Shown: one piece after another, positions 53,272 through 63,765 of the stretch | Numbering within the stretch: the first letter of the stretch is position 1 | Layout: each line of letters opens with the position of its first letter | DNA from: Embiotoca jacksoni | Taxonomy: Eukaryota; Chordata; Actinopteri; Embiotocidae | Assembly (NCBI GenBank): GCA_022577435.1 | Contig: JAKOON010000016.1 | Coordinates: forward strand, 13,690,276-13,754,275 | Direction: 5' to 3' | Length of the DNA stretch: 64,000 nucleotides | The notes under the pieces: model-generated | Databases searched by the model: none | The model's input: the letters and a program-made list of their open reading frames with translations, nothing else | Told to the model about the DNA's origin: nothing | Position numbers and translations under genes: made by a program

Positions 53272-56200
53272 TTTCTGTGTCTTTCTGAAATACCAGCAGG
53301 GAGATGTGAATTTGGAGAGAGAAACAATTGAAAATTCTGCTGCCTTGTGAGTTTCAATAACAGAATAAACAGTATATATATCTTCAAACCCTTAAAATTT
53401 TAAGTCTTTTTGTACCTGATTTTGTACCTCAGTGAACTCATTATTTTAAAACATTACACAGGCTCCTATGAATATCATAAATGTCTAGTTCCTCCCCTGC
53501 CATTGGTTACTTGGTCAATAGTTTTCCATTCATCCCAGACTTTATTTATTTATTTTCTTAGTTTTTTTTGTGTATAAAGTCTGTGTGTGTGTGTATTTAT
53601 TCATTGCTCTTTTTCATATTGTGTGCACCTTTTTGTTCTTTCTATGCTGCTGTGACGACCGAATTTCCCAACTGTGGGATCAATAAAGTCAAAAATCTAA
53701 ATCTAAATCAGAAGGTGGGGAGCTTCTAGTTCCTTACACAGAAGGCCATTATTGTAGATCCTGAAACGCCTGTTTGGTGACTATATATATATATATATAT
53801 ATACAGGTGAGTTCTATTTAAATTGCCCTGGACAGATGGTCATATGCTGTGGGCAGTAAAACACAAAGCAATCACTGCTTGTAAAAGCTGGCACAGCTGC
53901 AGGTTGTGGCTTTGCACGAAACATAACATTTTAATATGCATTTAAACTAAGCTTCTAACCATTAAATGCATGCAAACCTGACACAGAAATCAAGTCCTGT
54001 ACATCGCACACGGTTCTATTTAATCAGCATCACTGATTATCGTTTACTTTTATGGCAAATACAAGTGACCTTGTTGTAATATAATGTTCAAGCAGAGAGC
54101 TGTTAAGACAAAGGCAAAGCACCCTGTGGAACAAAATGACCAGGCACTGTTGTTGTAAAAAAAAAAAAGCATAAAAATACATACAATATACACTTTTCTT
54201 ATTTAAATGTCTTGTAAATGTGATTTATTTCTCCCATTCAGGCCTATGTGAGGAGGTTCCCAAATTGCCCATTGATCCCAGTGTTTGTGGACAGTGAGAT
54301 CATCAGCCAGAGCCAAAGTGAGGACGGATCAAAGCTGATAACTGAGAGGCGATGTATGATCGACATTGATGCCCCTCGACTTCTCAAACGGGTACCTCTA
54401 ATCTGACCTATTACACACTATAGATCATGAAACAATCATCACAGTTGCTGTTATCGGGTTATTTGCTTTAAAGAACGAAAATAGGAAGACTGTTGCTGTG
54501 TTCTAAATGCCATACTTGTGTACTAACACTCACTATTTTGAGTGCATAAGTGCGTTCACACTGTCAAGTATAGAAACATGCAGTGCACTACAAGTACCAA
54601 GATGACAAACCAAAAGAAGTGTGAAATGCTGGAAAATGTCCACCCTAAACGGTCGCCATCTTGGCTACATGGAGAAATGGCCACCGACGTAAATGATTTT
54701 CAAATTAAGGCGTCCGAGGAAGTTGCAGCTGTTGGAGAACACTTCACAAAAAAAGATTTTCAATACTGCTGCTGGACTTTTTGTTGCATTTGTTAAAAAG
54801 ATGTTAATTTCTGGGTAAAAAAAATGTAATCTGCAGATATTTTGGCAGGTGATATATTCACATGCTGTGGTTATTTCCGGTCAGTGCAGAAAAGCAGTGT
54901 GGTTTGAAACAACACTACTCGGTTGAAATTCCTGCACTGCACAAATAAGAGTCCTAACATGGAAGAGCACTATGTTTTAGTGTACTAAAGGAAGTAAGTC
55001 ATTTGTAACACAGCATGTGTCAGAGAGTTGGTAGTCAGATGCTATTTTTCTTCAGTGTTGCATTAGATTGCATTCTTTGCGTTATGTGTAAATGTGTGCG
55101 GATGAACTGTTAAAATCCCACCACGGCATTACAAATGTTCAGGGGACATATCTAATCAACTCCTGAAAACCCCTTGTTTGCTCTGCATGTAGATTGCCGG
55201 TGTAGACTACCTGTACTTCATCCAAAAGAACACGCTGAACCGCAGAGACAGGACACTCCACATAGAGGTCCACAACGAGACCTTTTCCAGCAGAGTCATT
55301 GTCCGTGAGTGCTGCAGCTACACGGTGAGTCTCCGAGTCAGACATGGTACCAGCAGAGTCTGTCAGAGGTTTATGTCTTTGTTGTTGTGCGTATTTTATT
55401 GCTTTTGTACGTTGTAGAACACTTTTACAGTGCCTCGTGCTCTTTGGATGAAATGGAGCTCCTCCTGAAGGCATTGCAACGTGTGATGCATGAATTATTC
55501 ATTTTAGGTGATCCTCCCATCGATGTGCTCGAGGCTCTGAACAGCTTGTGTCACCAGATGTTTTTAAAGTTGGGGTTGTTTCAGTCACAGGCAGTCCAAT
55601 AATACCCTCCCCAGTAAAATGCTCCTTCCAGTATAACATCACCACTAATATGTTTTCTGGTAGATATGATGCGAACATAAAACTAAGTCATTTCAATCAG
55701 GAGAGACTCGATTTGACAAGCGAAGGTGCAGATAAAAGCTTGAAGGATGTGACAGTCTTTGGTCAATAGAAGCCATTGTGATGACATCAGATTTAAAAGA
55801 GGGGGGGGGGGTGCAGGGGCCCCACCCCTCTAGACACAGGTGGTGGTGGTGGTGGTGGTGATGGATTGAAGATTAATTTTATACAAGTTTGCTCAGTGGT
55901 GGGCGGACATCTGCCTCAACCGTTTGGGATGAGGGGAGAGCGGAGAGAGAAAAGAACAGTGCATGGAGACACAACAACAAACACTGGGAAGGTTGGTGGT
56001 GCAGTGACCGTGGAGCTGGATGACATAAGAAGTGAATACAGATGAGCTTGACCTGGGCACTGGGTATGAAGACCGGAGGAGGGAGGGGTGGAGAAGGGTC
56101 GCAGCAGGTCACCCAGACCTGAAGTTTGACAGCAATGGACTGGCAATGTTTGATAGGTTTACCCAAAACGCCCAAAGTCAGGCAAATATAAGAAGCAGGG

Positions 56201-59200
56201 AGAATGAACTGAGGAAGAATGAAAAATAAAGATGTTCTTCCTGATTGCACTTGCACTTTTAGCTCCATCAGTCACCTTGTTTCTTGTATACCCTTACTTT
56301 AATTCACATTTTAAATACTTTGCATTGGTTACTTTGAAATTACAATCAATATTGGGATTTTATTTATCGGTATATGTATCGATGCGTTGTTTTGGATGAT
56401 ATTTCAGCTTTTGTATTTATCATACTTTGCTGTGACTTACAAGTGACGAATATTCCCATGTTTGTCCTCTTCCACAGGCTCATCCAGAGAATGAGGACTG
56501 GACGTGCTTTGAACAGACAGCTACTCTGGATATTAAGTCCTTTTTTGGTTTTGAGACCATGGCAGAGAAGATAGCAATGAAACAGTATGCAAGTAGCATT
56601 AAGAAGGTTCGCATATTTGATTTGACTGTTTGTGTGAAACATCATCATTTTAGTTATACATTTGTTGAAAACTAAAAATGTGAAAATTGCTTCAGTATTG
56701 GTCCACATTGTGACCTGATCTTTCAAATTAACCAGAGGTTAAATGTTGTAGGGTAAAGAAATTATTGAGTACCACCTCAGAGAGCTGGAGGAAGGAGGAG
56801 TAACTTACATACCTCGATGGACCCCTGCTGACTCCTCCACGGTCACTGCAAGGCTCCAGCTGCCACCTCCATCTACTGCCAGAGCCATTCCAGGCAACAG
56901 TGCCAAGGATGGACTGCGCAATAAAGAACCGGCCTGTCCCACTGAGCTAGTGGCTGGTTCGCCTGACGGTCAGTGAGCACTCACAACGAAGTTTAGAATA
57001 GAAGCTGGCACACACAAAAAAAAAAACCGCTGCAATGTAAATGTTAAAAGATGTGCGTCATGTATCTCTTTGTGTCCTGTGACACGTATATTTACTGAAG
57101 GGGTGAGATAGTTACTCTGCCGAACAAATAGCTAGCTACAAGTTTCCCAATTAGGTTTTTGAGTTCATTTTAAAGTCCCCCCTCCACTCCAAAATTGCTC
57201 CAGTTGAATGTTTGAGCTTCACTGTATGCATGATGTATGTGCAGAGTTTAATACCAGACGCCTGTTTTCACATTTATCTGCCGAAGGGGGAAAGTTTTTC
57301 TGTGCTCACTGAAAATCTGATTTTAAGGTTTGGGCCTGTGAGCATGATTTGTTACATCACATCAAGTCTGAAAGTCAAACCGGGTCCAACATTTAACGAT
57401 GTTGCGACTTGCAGCCTCCACTGCATTTACACCGAAAATTGACTTTTCAGTAAAGGAAGAGAAATTTTCTCTCCAGCCGTTCAACTTTAAAAATGAAAAA
57501 TACTGGCATATTGATAGATTCTGGAATTTGATGCCAAAGTAGTAAATGGTATTTTAATAAGTTATAAGTATAATAATAAGATAGTGTAACCTTTTTGCAG
57601 GGACCCAAACCATATCAGACACAAATCACTGTTCATTGTTATAATACATGTCTCGGGAGTGTAGGTCTGTAATCAGAAAATTAAATCCTAGATTTATGCT
57701 GCAGTACGATAGTTTTACAACCACTGTGACTTTTACTGATGCTGATATCACAAATACTATATTATTTGGAGTACCTGATGTCTTAATGCGATGCATGCGA
57801 TATGTAAATTTTTTGCTGTAAATGTGCTTTGGCCTGTAGACAAGTTGGATGCTGACTACATCAGACGTTACCTTGGTGATTTAACGCCTCTGCAGGAGAG
57901 CTGTCTCATTCGACTGCGTCAGTGGCTCCAGGAAACCCACAAGGGCAAGGTCTCATATACACAACAGCTTCTTTGACTACAGAGCCCTTTGTGCAGTGAT
58001 GCGCGGCACACTTTATTTCTCGGACAACCTTCTGCTCAGCTCGTGCTCCCACACTTAAATCAGTTTTACACACACTGAATGCTGCAGAATAAAGTAATTA
58101 AATAATAAGCATGTATGTAAGACATGTCTTTGCATTCATCAGTAACATGACCCAGAACTGTGGCATTTTGACCCCTGTGTGTTTTCTACAGATTCCAAAG
58201 GATCAGCATGTGCTGCGATTTCTCCGGGCCAGAGATTTCAACATCGACAAGGCCAGGGAGTTCTTGTGCCAGTCACTTACCTGGAGAAAGCAGCATCAGG
58301 TGGATTTCCTGTTAGACACATGGGAGCGCCCTCAACTGCTTCAGGATTATTACACGGGAGGCTGGCACCACCATGACAGAGGTGAGTGAGCCGTACTGGC
58401 TGCTTCATCTTATTCTCTCTTCATTTCCCAGGTTATTTCTTTAGTTGTGAGGTTTGTCTGCAGTAAAAGTAAACACATATCAGTTGTGTAAAGAATCAAA
58501 GGGATTAAGTCTTCTGCATACATAAAGTCTACAAGGGTTGAAATGGCCTGTTAATTATTGACTGTGAAGTCTGACCATCTGTCATCGCTCTCATGTTTGG
58601 AAATGAGTCGGCTCAGCTGATCCACCAGGTCAGGTAAATACAGGAAGTGCCCTTTGAATGTTCACAGGCTCAATTACTGCCTTTTAGACTGGTAAATACC
58701 AGATTTACATAGTAAACATGTTGCCTCCAAGGCACTATTACTGCAAATGTCCTTCTGCCTGTTGACATTTTCTTGTTGAACAGCCTGTGAATGTCTGCGT
58801 GTGACGTGTCGTTTAGATGGCCGTCCTCTGTATATCCTGCGTCTGGGTCAAATGGACACTAAAGGACTGGTTCGAGCCTTGGGGGAAGAGGCGCTACTGA
58901 GACAGGTCACATGACTACTTGAAGAAGATATATGACTTAACATCCACATATACAGAATCATTTTCATTCAACATATCTTCAGTTGCATTAATGCTACAAC
59001 CTCATAGGTCCTGTCCATCATCGAGGAGGGACTGAGGCGGTGTGAGGAAAACACCAGAGTCTTTGGTCGACCTATTAGGTGCCTAAATAGTGTTTTATTG
59101 TAATAGTGTCATTGGTTAATCAGCAATCAGGTATACGCGCGCTTGTACAACCCCGTTTCCCCAAAATTTGGGACGCTGTGTGAAATGTAAATAATAACAG

Positions 59201-62200
59201 AATGCAATGATTTGCAAATCATGTAAACCCATATTTAATTGCAAATAGACCAAAGACAACAAAACAAATGTTCAAACTGAACTGTGGTTACAACCAATGG
59301 TTTTCGAAATTGTTTCTAAGCCCATGCAGTGAGTGTGTGATTTCGAATGCAGTGCCACTTGTGGGTGGTAGATCACGGCCATGCAATATTGGTTTGTCGC
59401 TTGCTTACAGAGATTTGTCCGGATTCTCTGAATCTTTTGATGATTATTATGAACTGTAGATGATTAAATACCCACATTCTTTGCAATTTTACTTTGAGGA
59501 ATGTTTTCCTTAGATTGTTGCACTATTTTTCCACGCAGTCTTTCTCAGAGTGGTGAACCGCTCTCCATCATCACTACTGAGAGACTCCTCCTCTCTAAGA
59601 TACTCTTTTTATACCCAGCACATACTTTTATGTTACTGATTTGTTGACAAGTATCCTAATTACATTTTTTTTTTTTTTTTTTTTTTTATAAAACAATGCA
59701 ATATCTCCGTTTCAACATTTGATATGTTGTCTTTGGTCTATTTTCAATTAAATGTGGGTTTATGTAATTTGCAAAGGATTGCATTCTGTTTTTACATTTT
59801 ACACTGCGTCCCAACTTAACCTCAAACGGGGTTGTATGCAGAATACAGTCGCGTCATGTTTGTTTTATTGTGTCTGTCAGCTGTTGGACTTGCCTGGTGG
59901 ATCTGGAAGCTCTAAACATGCGTCATCTGTGGAGACCAGGCGTCAAAGCTCTGCTAAGAATCATCGAGGTGGTGGAAGCCAACTACCCTGAAACTCTGGG
60001 TCGCCTGCTCATTCTGAGGGCTCCTCGAGTTTTCCCAGTGCTCTGGACCCTGGTGAGAATAAATGCATCAATTTACATTTGATGTGCAACCATGAATGTG
60101 ATTTTAATTAATCTCTTGGAAGATTTCACAAAAGTTGTAGAGTACAGACACAGACATGGCATCAATAGGAATTTTAAATAGTTGGATGCAATCCAGCCTC
60201 ACTGCATGTATAAGTACATGATAAACAAAGAAGAAAAGGAGAGAAAAATCCAATATTGACAAATAAAGATAATTAATGCTGTGCAATATGCAGAGTATTA
60301 ACTAAACCCCCTCGGGGACATTTGATTATTGCTATAGTAATATGCAATAGCTTGTAGAATTCAGCAAAGAAATAAAAATAAGTCGTAATTTATGCACAGA
60401 GATATATGATAATAAACCAAAGCAATAATAAATGTACCTAATGCAGTACTCAGTTGATGCATTTTACAAGTGAATTTTAGTCTGTAACTATTACCTCGTG
60501 GAGATGTGAAAGATACAACTAATTACTGACAAACAGATAATGAAATTACAAATAGTAATATAAAATAAGCTGTTATCACAATTAAATCAATATAAAAAAA
60601 AATGCATGGATGCCTGGTAACACCACCAACCAGTCAACCTGTGTATTTCTCACACATGAATAATTAATTGATATTGGATTGACTTCCACGGTTCATAAGA
60701 AGTAATCCTGCAGTTTGTTGTTTGATGAACGTTGGTCTTCCCGTTTCCAGGTCAGCCCCCTAATTGATGAGAACACTCGTAAGAAGTTCCTGGTTTATGC
60801 TGGAAATGATTACAAGGGTCCGGGAGGCTTAGTGGACTACATCGACAGAGAAATCATCCCTGACTTCCTGCGAGGGGATTGCATGGTGAGGTTAAGACCT
60901 CAGCTTATCGACGTGTACATGTGATTTTCATTTTCAGAGCGGACATGCACTGAGCTCATGGTTTGATCTTTTGACAGTGTCTTCTCAGTCAGTTAATACC
61001 AATCAATTAATCACTGGCATCTATATCAAGTGGCTTCTTCACTTTGTCATTTTAAATGTTAGGGCTGCAGTAGATAGACTGTGTGTAACTGACTCGGGTG
61101 GAAACCACTGATGCGGCTACTGTTGTTAAGCAAGCTCTTGACTCTGTGTTGTTTTGTGGTGAAGAAATGATGGACAGGAAGCTGGAGTCTATTTTTGTAC
61201 TGCAGGTTATTGTCAAATAGGAACAGAATAAATGTCCTGGTCAATCAACAGCTGGCTCACCTCGGTTGGCTCAAACACATCACACAATAAAATATCAAGA
61301 TCGACTATTTGTAGCACACCAGCTAACCAGCTTGTATTATTTCACATTATGGGACCAATTTAAGCTCTGTGAATGCATTACGTGTAATCGTCCTTTTCCC
61401 CCCGCTGACCCCTCTAGTGTGACATCCCTGAGGGAGGTATGGTCCCTAAATCTCTGTACAGGACAGCAGAGCAGCTGGAGAGTGAGGAAAACTGCCTGCT
61501 GACCGACTCCATCTACAAGAGTGCCAGCATCTTCAAGGGAGCTCCATATGAGGTGCAGTCTCAACTTTTAGGTGTTTTACCATGAGGGAGCTTAGCTTTA
61601 CTGTTGGCTTGACTGTTTCTGTATATGTTGTGGATTTTATGGTCTGGATTAGGGTGCCACCAACTGGAACAAATCTACACTGCATGCTTGCAGCTAAAAA
61701 TAAATAATGTGATTAATGGCTCGCAGTCTGCTGTTCTGTGTCTCTAATGTCCTTACATCTGTCTGCAGATGCTGATTGAGATCACAGAGGCTTCCTCAGT
61801 CATCACCTGGGATTTTGATGTGTCTAAAGGAGATGTGCTCTTCAACATCTACCACTCAAAGAGGGCTCCTCAGCCCCCAAAGAAAGACTCTCTGGGAGCC
61901 CATGGCCTCACGTCCCTCGGGGCAGTGAATGCCCAGCTGATAGACAGGAGCTGGGTGCTGGGCCAGGACTACAGCATGGTGGAGAAAGCCCTCACCTGCA
62001 GGGAGGGAGAGAGCATCCAGGTAAGAGAGAGGAAATGCAGGAGACGTGAAAATCTGTACTCTTGTCTTTTCTTGTGGTTTTAACTAAACTTATTTTTTGT
62101 TTCCATGTTGTCCCTGATGGTTAATCATCGACTGCTGCAGCCTCAGATTGATCCTGCGGATTTCTTTTGTTAAAACAGGGCTCCCACATAACCCGCTGGC

Positions 62201-62731
62201 CCGGCTTCTACATCCTCCAGTGGCGCTTCCACAGCTCGGCAGCCTGCGCCGCCTCCAGCCTGCCTCGTGTGGATGATGTGCTGGCCTCCCTGCAGGTCTC
62301 CTCCCACAAGTGTAAGATCATGTACTACACCGAGGTGCTGGCCTCCCATGACTTCAGGTCAGTTTATTTATGCGGCTGAGCTTTACTCCTCTGGTCAGGT
62401 CATGTTTTCTTCCACTGAAGCTGCCTTTCACTGCACTTGTGTGGGCTCTTTAAACACCGACACAGATATTTCTGGAAAATATGTTTCTTGGTTTTACAGA
62501 GAAATTAGCTGTTGTACATATATTTTGTCACCTGATTTTTTCTACAGAGATTAGTAATTGATTGACGTCAATAATGTCTGAGAATTAACACTTCTTGTCT
62601 CTATTTTTTTTTCTGTTTTTTCCAGGGGATCCATGACCAGTCTGGAGTCCTGCCACAGTGGTTTCTCCCAGCTCAGTGTTGCCACTACTTCCTCCAGCCA
62701 ATCACATGCCAGCTCCACTATTTCAAGGTAG
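50975..62731 (+). CDS. sec14l1: sec14l1: SEC14-like protein 1, complete
   Basis: Coding exons: 50975-51037, 54242-54391, 55193-55324, 56478-56606, 56752-56968, 57840-57949, 58192-58381, 58817-58905, 59008-59078, 59881-60052, 60751-60885, 61418-61552, 61769-62020, 62179-62357, 62626-62731. They sum to 2130 nt, that is 709 residues plus stop, against about 715 in human. Domains: PRELI/MSF1 about residues 1-175; a variable linker at about 178-230; CRAL-TRIO N-terminal helices (LRQWLQETHKGK, LRFLRARDFN) about 245-300; the SEC14 lipid-binding fold about 318-495; GOLD about 520-670; a Ser-rich tail. Family knowledge: a cytosolic/Golgi-associated protein linked to lipid and choline-transporter trafficking and to damping of RIG-I signalling. 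The start codon, in AACCATGG, opens MVQEYQSPVRVFKHPFELIM, as in orthologues. Every intron phase closes. Confidence 0.96.
53199..53270. repeat. (GT)n microsatellite in sec14l1 intron
   Basis: About 36 TG units. Flanking frames of Cys-Val repeats are artefacts. Confidence 0.98.
53540..53705 (+). mobile_element. LINE 3' end
   Basis: GCTGCTGTGACGACCGAATT, followed by TCCCAACTGTGGGATCAATA, AAG and a short ATCTAA repeat. This is the characteristic 3' tail of a fish LINE. The body is missing (5' truncation). Confidence 0.65.
53781..53803. repeat. (TA)n microsatellite
   Basis: About 11 TA units. Confidence 0.9.
54242..54391 (+). CDS. sec14l1: sec14l1 coding exon 2 (PRELI/MSF1)
   Basis: 50 codons in phase 0: AYVRRFPNCPLIPVFVDSEI to DIDAPRLLKR. 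It includes ERRC and the DAPRLLK motif of the PRELI/MSF1 domain. Acceptor is CCCATTCAG, donor is GTACCT. Confidence 0.95.
54494..55015. mobile_element. MITE with imperfect terminal inverted repeats in sec14l1 intron
   Basis: The left end TGCTGTGTTCTAAATGCCAT and the reversed right end TGCTGTGTTACAAATGACTT match over their first part and again at the TAGTACAC-like segment. It is 522 bp with no coding capacity. A relative lies at 23645-23815. Confidence 0.7.
55193..55324 (+). CDS. sec14l1: sec14l1 coding exon 3 (PRELI/MSF1)
   Basis: 44 codons in phase 0: IAGVDYLYFIQKNTLNRRDR to the part ending CCSYT. It continues the PRELI/MSF1 domain. Acceptor is CTGCATGTAG, donor is GTGAGT. Confidence 0.95.
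55780..56270. other. sec14l1 intron segment with G-rich and GGT repeats
   Basis: Has a G12 run at about 55800, a (GGT)n tract at 55839-55860 and a G/A-rich stretch after it. A 129-codon minus-strand frame (55879-56268) is probably chance in this purine-biased sequence. Confidence 0.5.
56478..56606 (+). CDS. sec14l1: sec14l1 coding exon 4 (PRELI/MSF1)
   Basis: 43 codons in phase 0: AHPENEDWTCFEQTATLDIK and then FFGFETMAEKIAMKQY. Acceptor is CTTCCACAG. The donor is AAG|GTTCGC, unusual at +3 to +6. Homology (IKK|GKEII) and phase fix this position. Confidence 0.93.
56752..56968 (+). CDS. sec14l1: sec14l1 coding exon 5 (end of PRELI domain plus linker)
   Basis: 72 codons plus one base: GKEIIEYHLRELEEGGVTYI, then a Ser/Thr/Pro-rich, poorly conserved linker ending VAGSPD. 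Acceptor is ATGTTGTAG, donor is GTCAGT. The linker is the least conserved part compared with human. Confidence 0.93.
56969..57839. other. sec14l1 intron, nothing recognised
   Basis: Ordinary intron of 871 bp between two confident exons. Confidence 0.6.
57840..57949 (+). CDS. sec14l1: sec14l1 coding exon 6
   Basis: Enters in phase 1: DKLDADYIRRYLGDLTPLQE then LRQWLQETHKGK. It opens the CRAL-TRIO N-terminal region. Acceptor is GGCCTGTAG, donor is GTCTCA, which is weak after G+2. Confidence 0.95.
58192..58381 (+). CDS. sec14l1: sec14l1 coding exon 7 (CRAL-TRIO N)
   Basis: 63 codons plus one base: IPKDQHVLRFLRARDFNIDK and then SLTWRKQHQVDF to YYTGGWHHHDR. The LRFLRAR motif is the hallmark of the CRAL-TRIO N-terminal domain. 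Acceptor is TTTCTACAG, donor is GTGAGT. Confidence 0.96.
58817..58905 (+). CDS. sec14l1: sec14l1 coding exon 8 (SEC14 domain)
   Basis: Encodes DGRPLYILRLGQMDTKGLVR then ALGEEALLRQ. GRPLY..RLGQ is the start of the lipid-binding SEC14 fold. Acceptor is GTCGTTTAG. Donor GTCACA is weak. Confidence 0.94.
59008..59078 (+). CDS. sec14l1: sec14l1 coding exon 9 (SEC14 domain)
   Basis: 71 bp: VLSIIEEGLRRCEENTRVFG then RPI and two bases. Acceptor is CCTCATAG, donor is GTGCCT. The next intron is almost entirely one transposon. Confidence 0.94.
59148..59834. mobile_element. Tc1/mariner-type MITE flanked by TA, in sec14l1 intron
   Basis: Begins CAACCCCGTTT and, read reversed, its right end also begins CAACCCCGTTT. 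The inverted repeats extend about 125 bp (GGGACGC.GTGT, CAGAATGCAAT, AAATAGACCAAAGACAACA). TA lies on both sides (59146-59147 and 59835-59836). It is 687 bp with no transposase. Confidence 0.9.
59881..60052 (+). CDS. sec14l1: sec14l1 coding exon 10 (SEC14 domain core)
   Basis: Encodes CWTCLVDLEALNMRHLWRPG then LLRIIEVVEANYPETLGRLL and RAPRVFPVLWTL, the core of the SEC14 fold (gate helix and floor strands). Acceptor is GTGTCTGTCAG, donor is GTGAGA. Very highly conserved. Confidence 0.97.
60053..60750. other. sec14l1 intron, nothing recognised
   Basis: AT-rich intron of about 700 bp. No repeat family recognised. Confidence 0.6.
60751..60885 (+). CDS. sec14l1: sec14l1 coding exon 11
   Basis: 45 codons in phase 0: VSPLIDENTRKKFLVYAGND then GPGGLVDYIDREIIPDFLRG. 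It closes the SEC14 domain. Acceptor is CGTTTCCAG, donor is GTGAGG. Confidence 0.96.
61418..61552 (+). CDS. sec14l1: sec14l1 coding exon 12
   Basis: 45 codons in phase 0: CDIPEGGMVPKSLYRTAEQL to SASIFKGAPYE. It leads into the GOLD domain. Acceptor is CCCCTCTAG, donor is GTGCAG. Confidence 0.95.
61769..62020 (+). CDS. sec14l1: sec14l1 coding exon 13 (GOLD domain)
   Basis: 84 codons in phase 0: MLIEITEASSVITWDFDVSK then VLFNIYHSKRAPQPPKKDSL, to CREGESIQ. The VITWDFD and VLFNIYHS strands are typical of the GOLD beta-sandwich. Acceptor is GTCTGCAG, donor is GTAAGA. Confidence 0.96.
62179..62357 (+). CDS. sec14l1: sec14l1 coding exon 14 (GOLD domain)
   Basis: Encodes GSHITRWPGFYILQWRFHSS then SSLPRVDDVLASLQVSSHKC and YYTEVLASHDF. 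It completes the GOLD domain. Acceptor is TAAAACAG, donor is GTCAGT. Confidence 0.96.
62626..62731 (+). CDS. sec14l1: sec14l1 coding exon 15 (C-terminus)
   Basis: Encodes GSMTSLESCHSGFSQLSVAT then a Ser-rich tail ending STISR, and TAG at 62729-62731. The acceptor lies in a long T-rich tract ending TTTTTTCCAG. The tail matches the SEC14L1 subgroup rather than SEC14L2-4, which lack the PRELI domain. Confidence 0.95.
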
Positions 62732-62934
62732 CATCTGTTCAGCAGGCGTCCAAAGGCAACAGTGACCAAAACACACTGACATCCAGCTCTGCATGTGCTT
62801 TATGCCTTTAAGTCATTTAAAAAAAGAAATCTAAATTTAATCTGACAATTAAAAGTGAGGTCACTGGTGTTGGCTTCTAGGAAATTATGTACTTACAGTG
62901 TGCACTTGTTATTTTGTTGTATAATAGTGTATGG

Positions 62935-63375
62935 CAGGGGTCTTCAACGTTTTTCAGGCCAAGGACTCCCAAACTGAAAGAGAGATGGAGCAGAGACACC
63001 CTACTATATATATTGTATAAAATTGTGTTTTATATTAAACTGGAGGAGTGCAGGAGACTTGGAGGGACAGGTCCAGGCTAGTCTTGGGCTGTGAGTGAAC
63101 CAGTGCCCAGCTTGAGAGAGCTCCTGTGTGTCGCTGAATGTGTACATTTCTAACTGAAAGATAACATCTTCTGCTTCCATTTATCCATTTGCTACAATAT
63201 GTTGGATTCATGTTAATGTGTATTTAAAGACATTTAAATTTGTGGGAAAAAAATTTGGGGGGGGGAAATATGAAAAAAATATGAAAAATTGTCTAATCAA
63301 CCAAAACTTTCACGACCCCCTGCAGTACCTCCGCGGACCGCCTAGGGGTCGGGGACCCCCTGTTGAAGACCTCTG
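62935..63375. mobile_element. hAT-type MITE with 8-bp target duplication
   Basis: Left end CAGGGGTCTTCAACGTTTTT; right end, reversed, CAGAGGTCTTCAACAGGGGG. Flanked by GTGTATGG (62927-62934) and GTGTATAG (63376-63383), an 8-bp duplication with one difference, as expected for hAT. It is 441 bp and noncoding. Confidence 0.88.
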
Positions 63376-63503
63376 GTGTATAGTATAACAATACAAATGC
63401 GCATTGAAAGTGACAGATATGTGTAGTTAGATGTATGTCCACGTCACATGGCATTACAGAAAATTAAAAAGGATATGTCTCACGCAGCAGTTTGCGAATA
63501 ATA

Positions 63504-63504
<1 letters not shown>

Positions 63505-63580
<76 letters not shown>
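63505..63580. repeat. (GATA)n microsatellite
   Basis: About 19 GATA units. The minus-strand Tyr-Leu-Ser-Ile frame across it is an artefact. Confidence 0.98.
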
Positions 63581-63581
<1 letters not shown>

Positions 63582-63759
63582 TACACGTGAAAAATATGCA
63601 TAATGGAGCATCTACCCTTGATGTTACTTTCATTGTCCACAAGATGGCAGTGTAGCCTGTGACTCCCAACTGCTCACATATCTGCAGTGTACCTTGCAAT
63701 TGCCATTTATCGCACACACTTCATCTGGTTTTCTATGAAATCTAAAGGAGAATTGTTTA

Positions 63760-63765
63760 AATAAA
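63760..63765 (+). terminator. candidate sec14l1 polyadenylation signal
   Basis: AATAAA in TTTAAATAAAGAAT, about 1.03 kb after the stop codon. Use is unproven, and an earlier noncanonical signal is possible. Confidence 0.35.

Larger units (their letters stand above)
51038..54241. other. sec14l1 intron
   Basis: About 3.2 kb with a poly(A) run (51490-51521), a GT microsatellite, a LINE 3' tail and a TA run. No exon recognised. Confidence 0.55.

Noticed and set aside
54542..54796. An 84-codon frame as a small gene
   Set aside because: It lies wholly within the MITE 54494-55015, which has no coding capacity in its relative at 23.6-23.8 kb.
55879..56268. A 129-codon minus-strand frame inside a sec14l1 intron
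   Set aside because: It lies in a purine-biased stretch that suppresses stop codons on the other strand, and has no domain or homology.
63505..63580. CRISPR-like tandem array
   Set aside because: It is a simple GATA microsatellite with no spacers, in a vertebrate genome.
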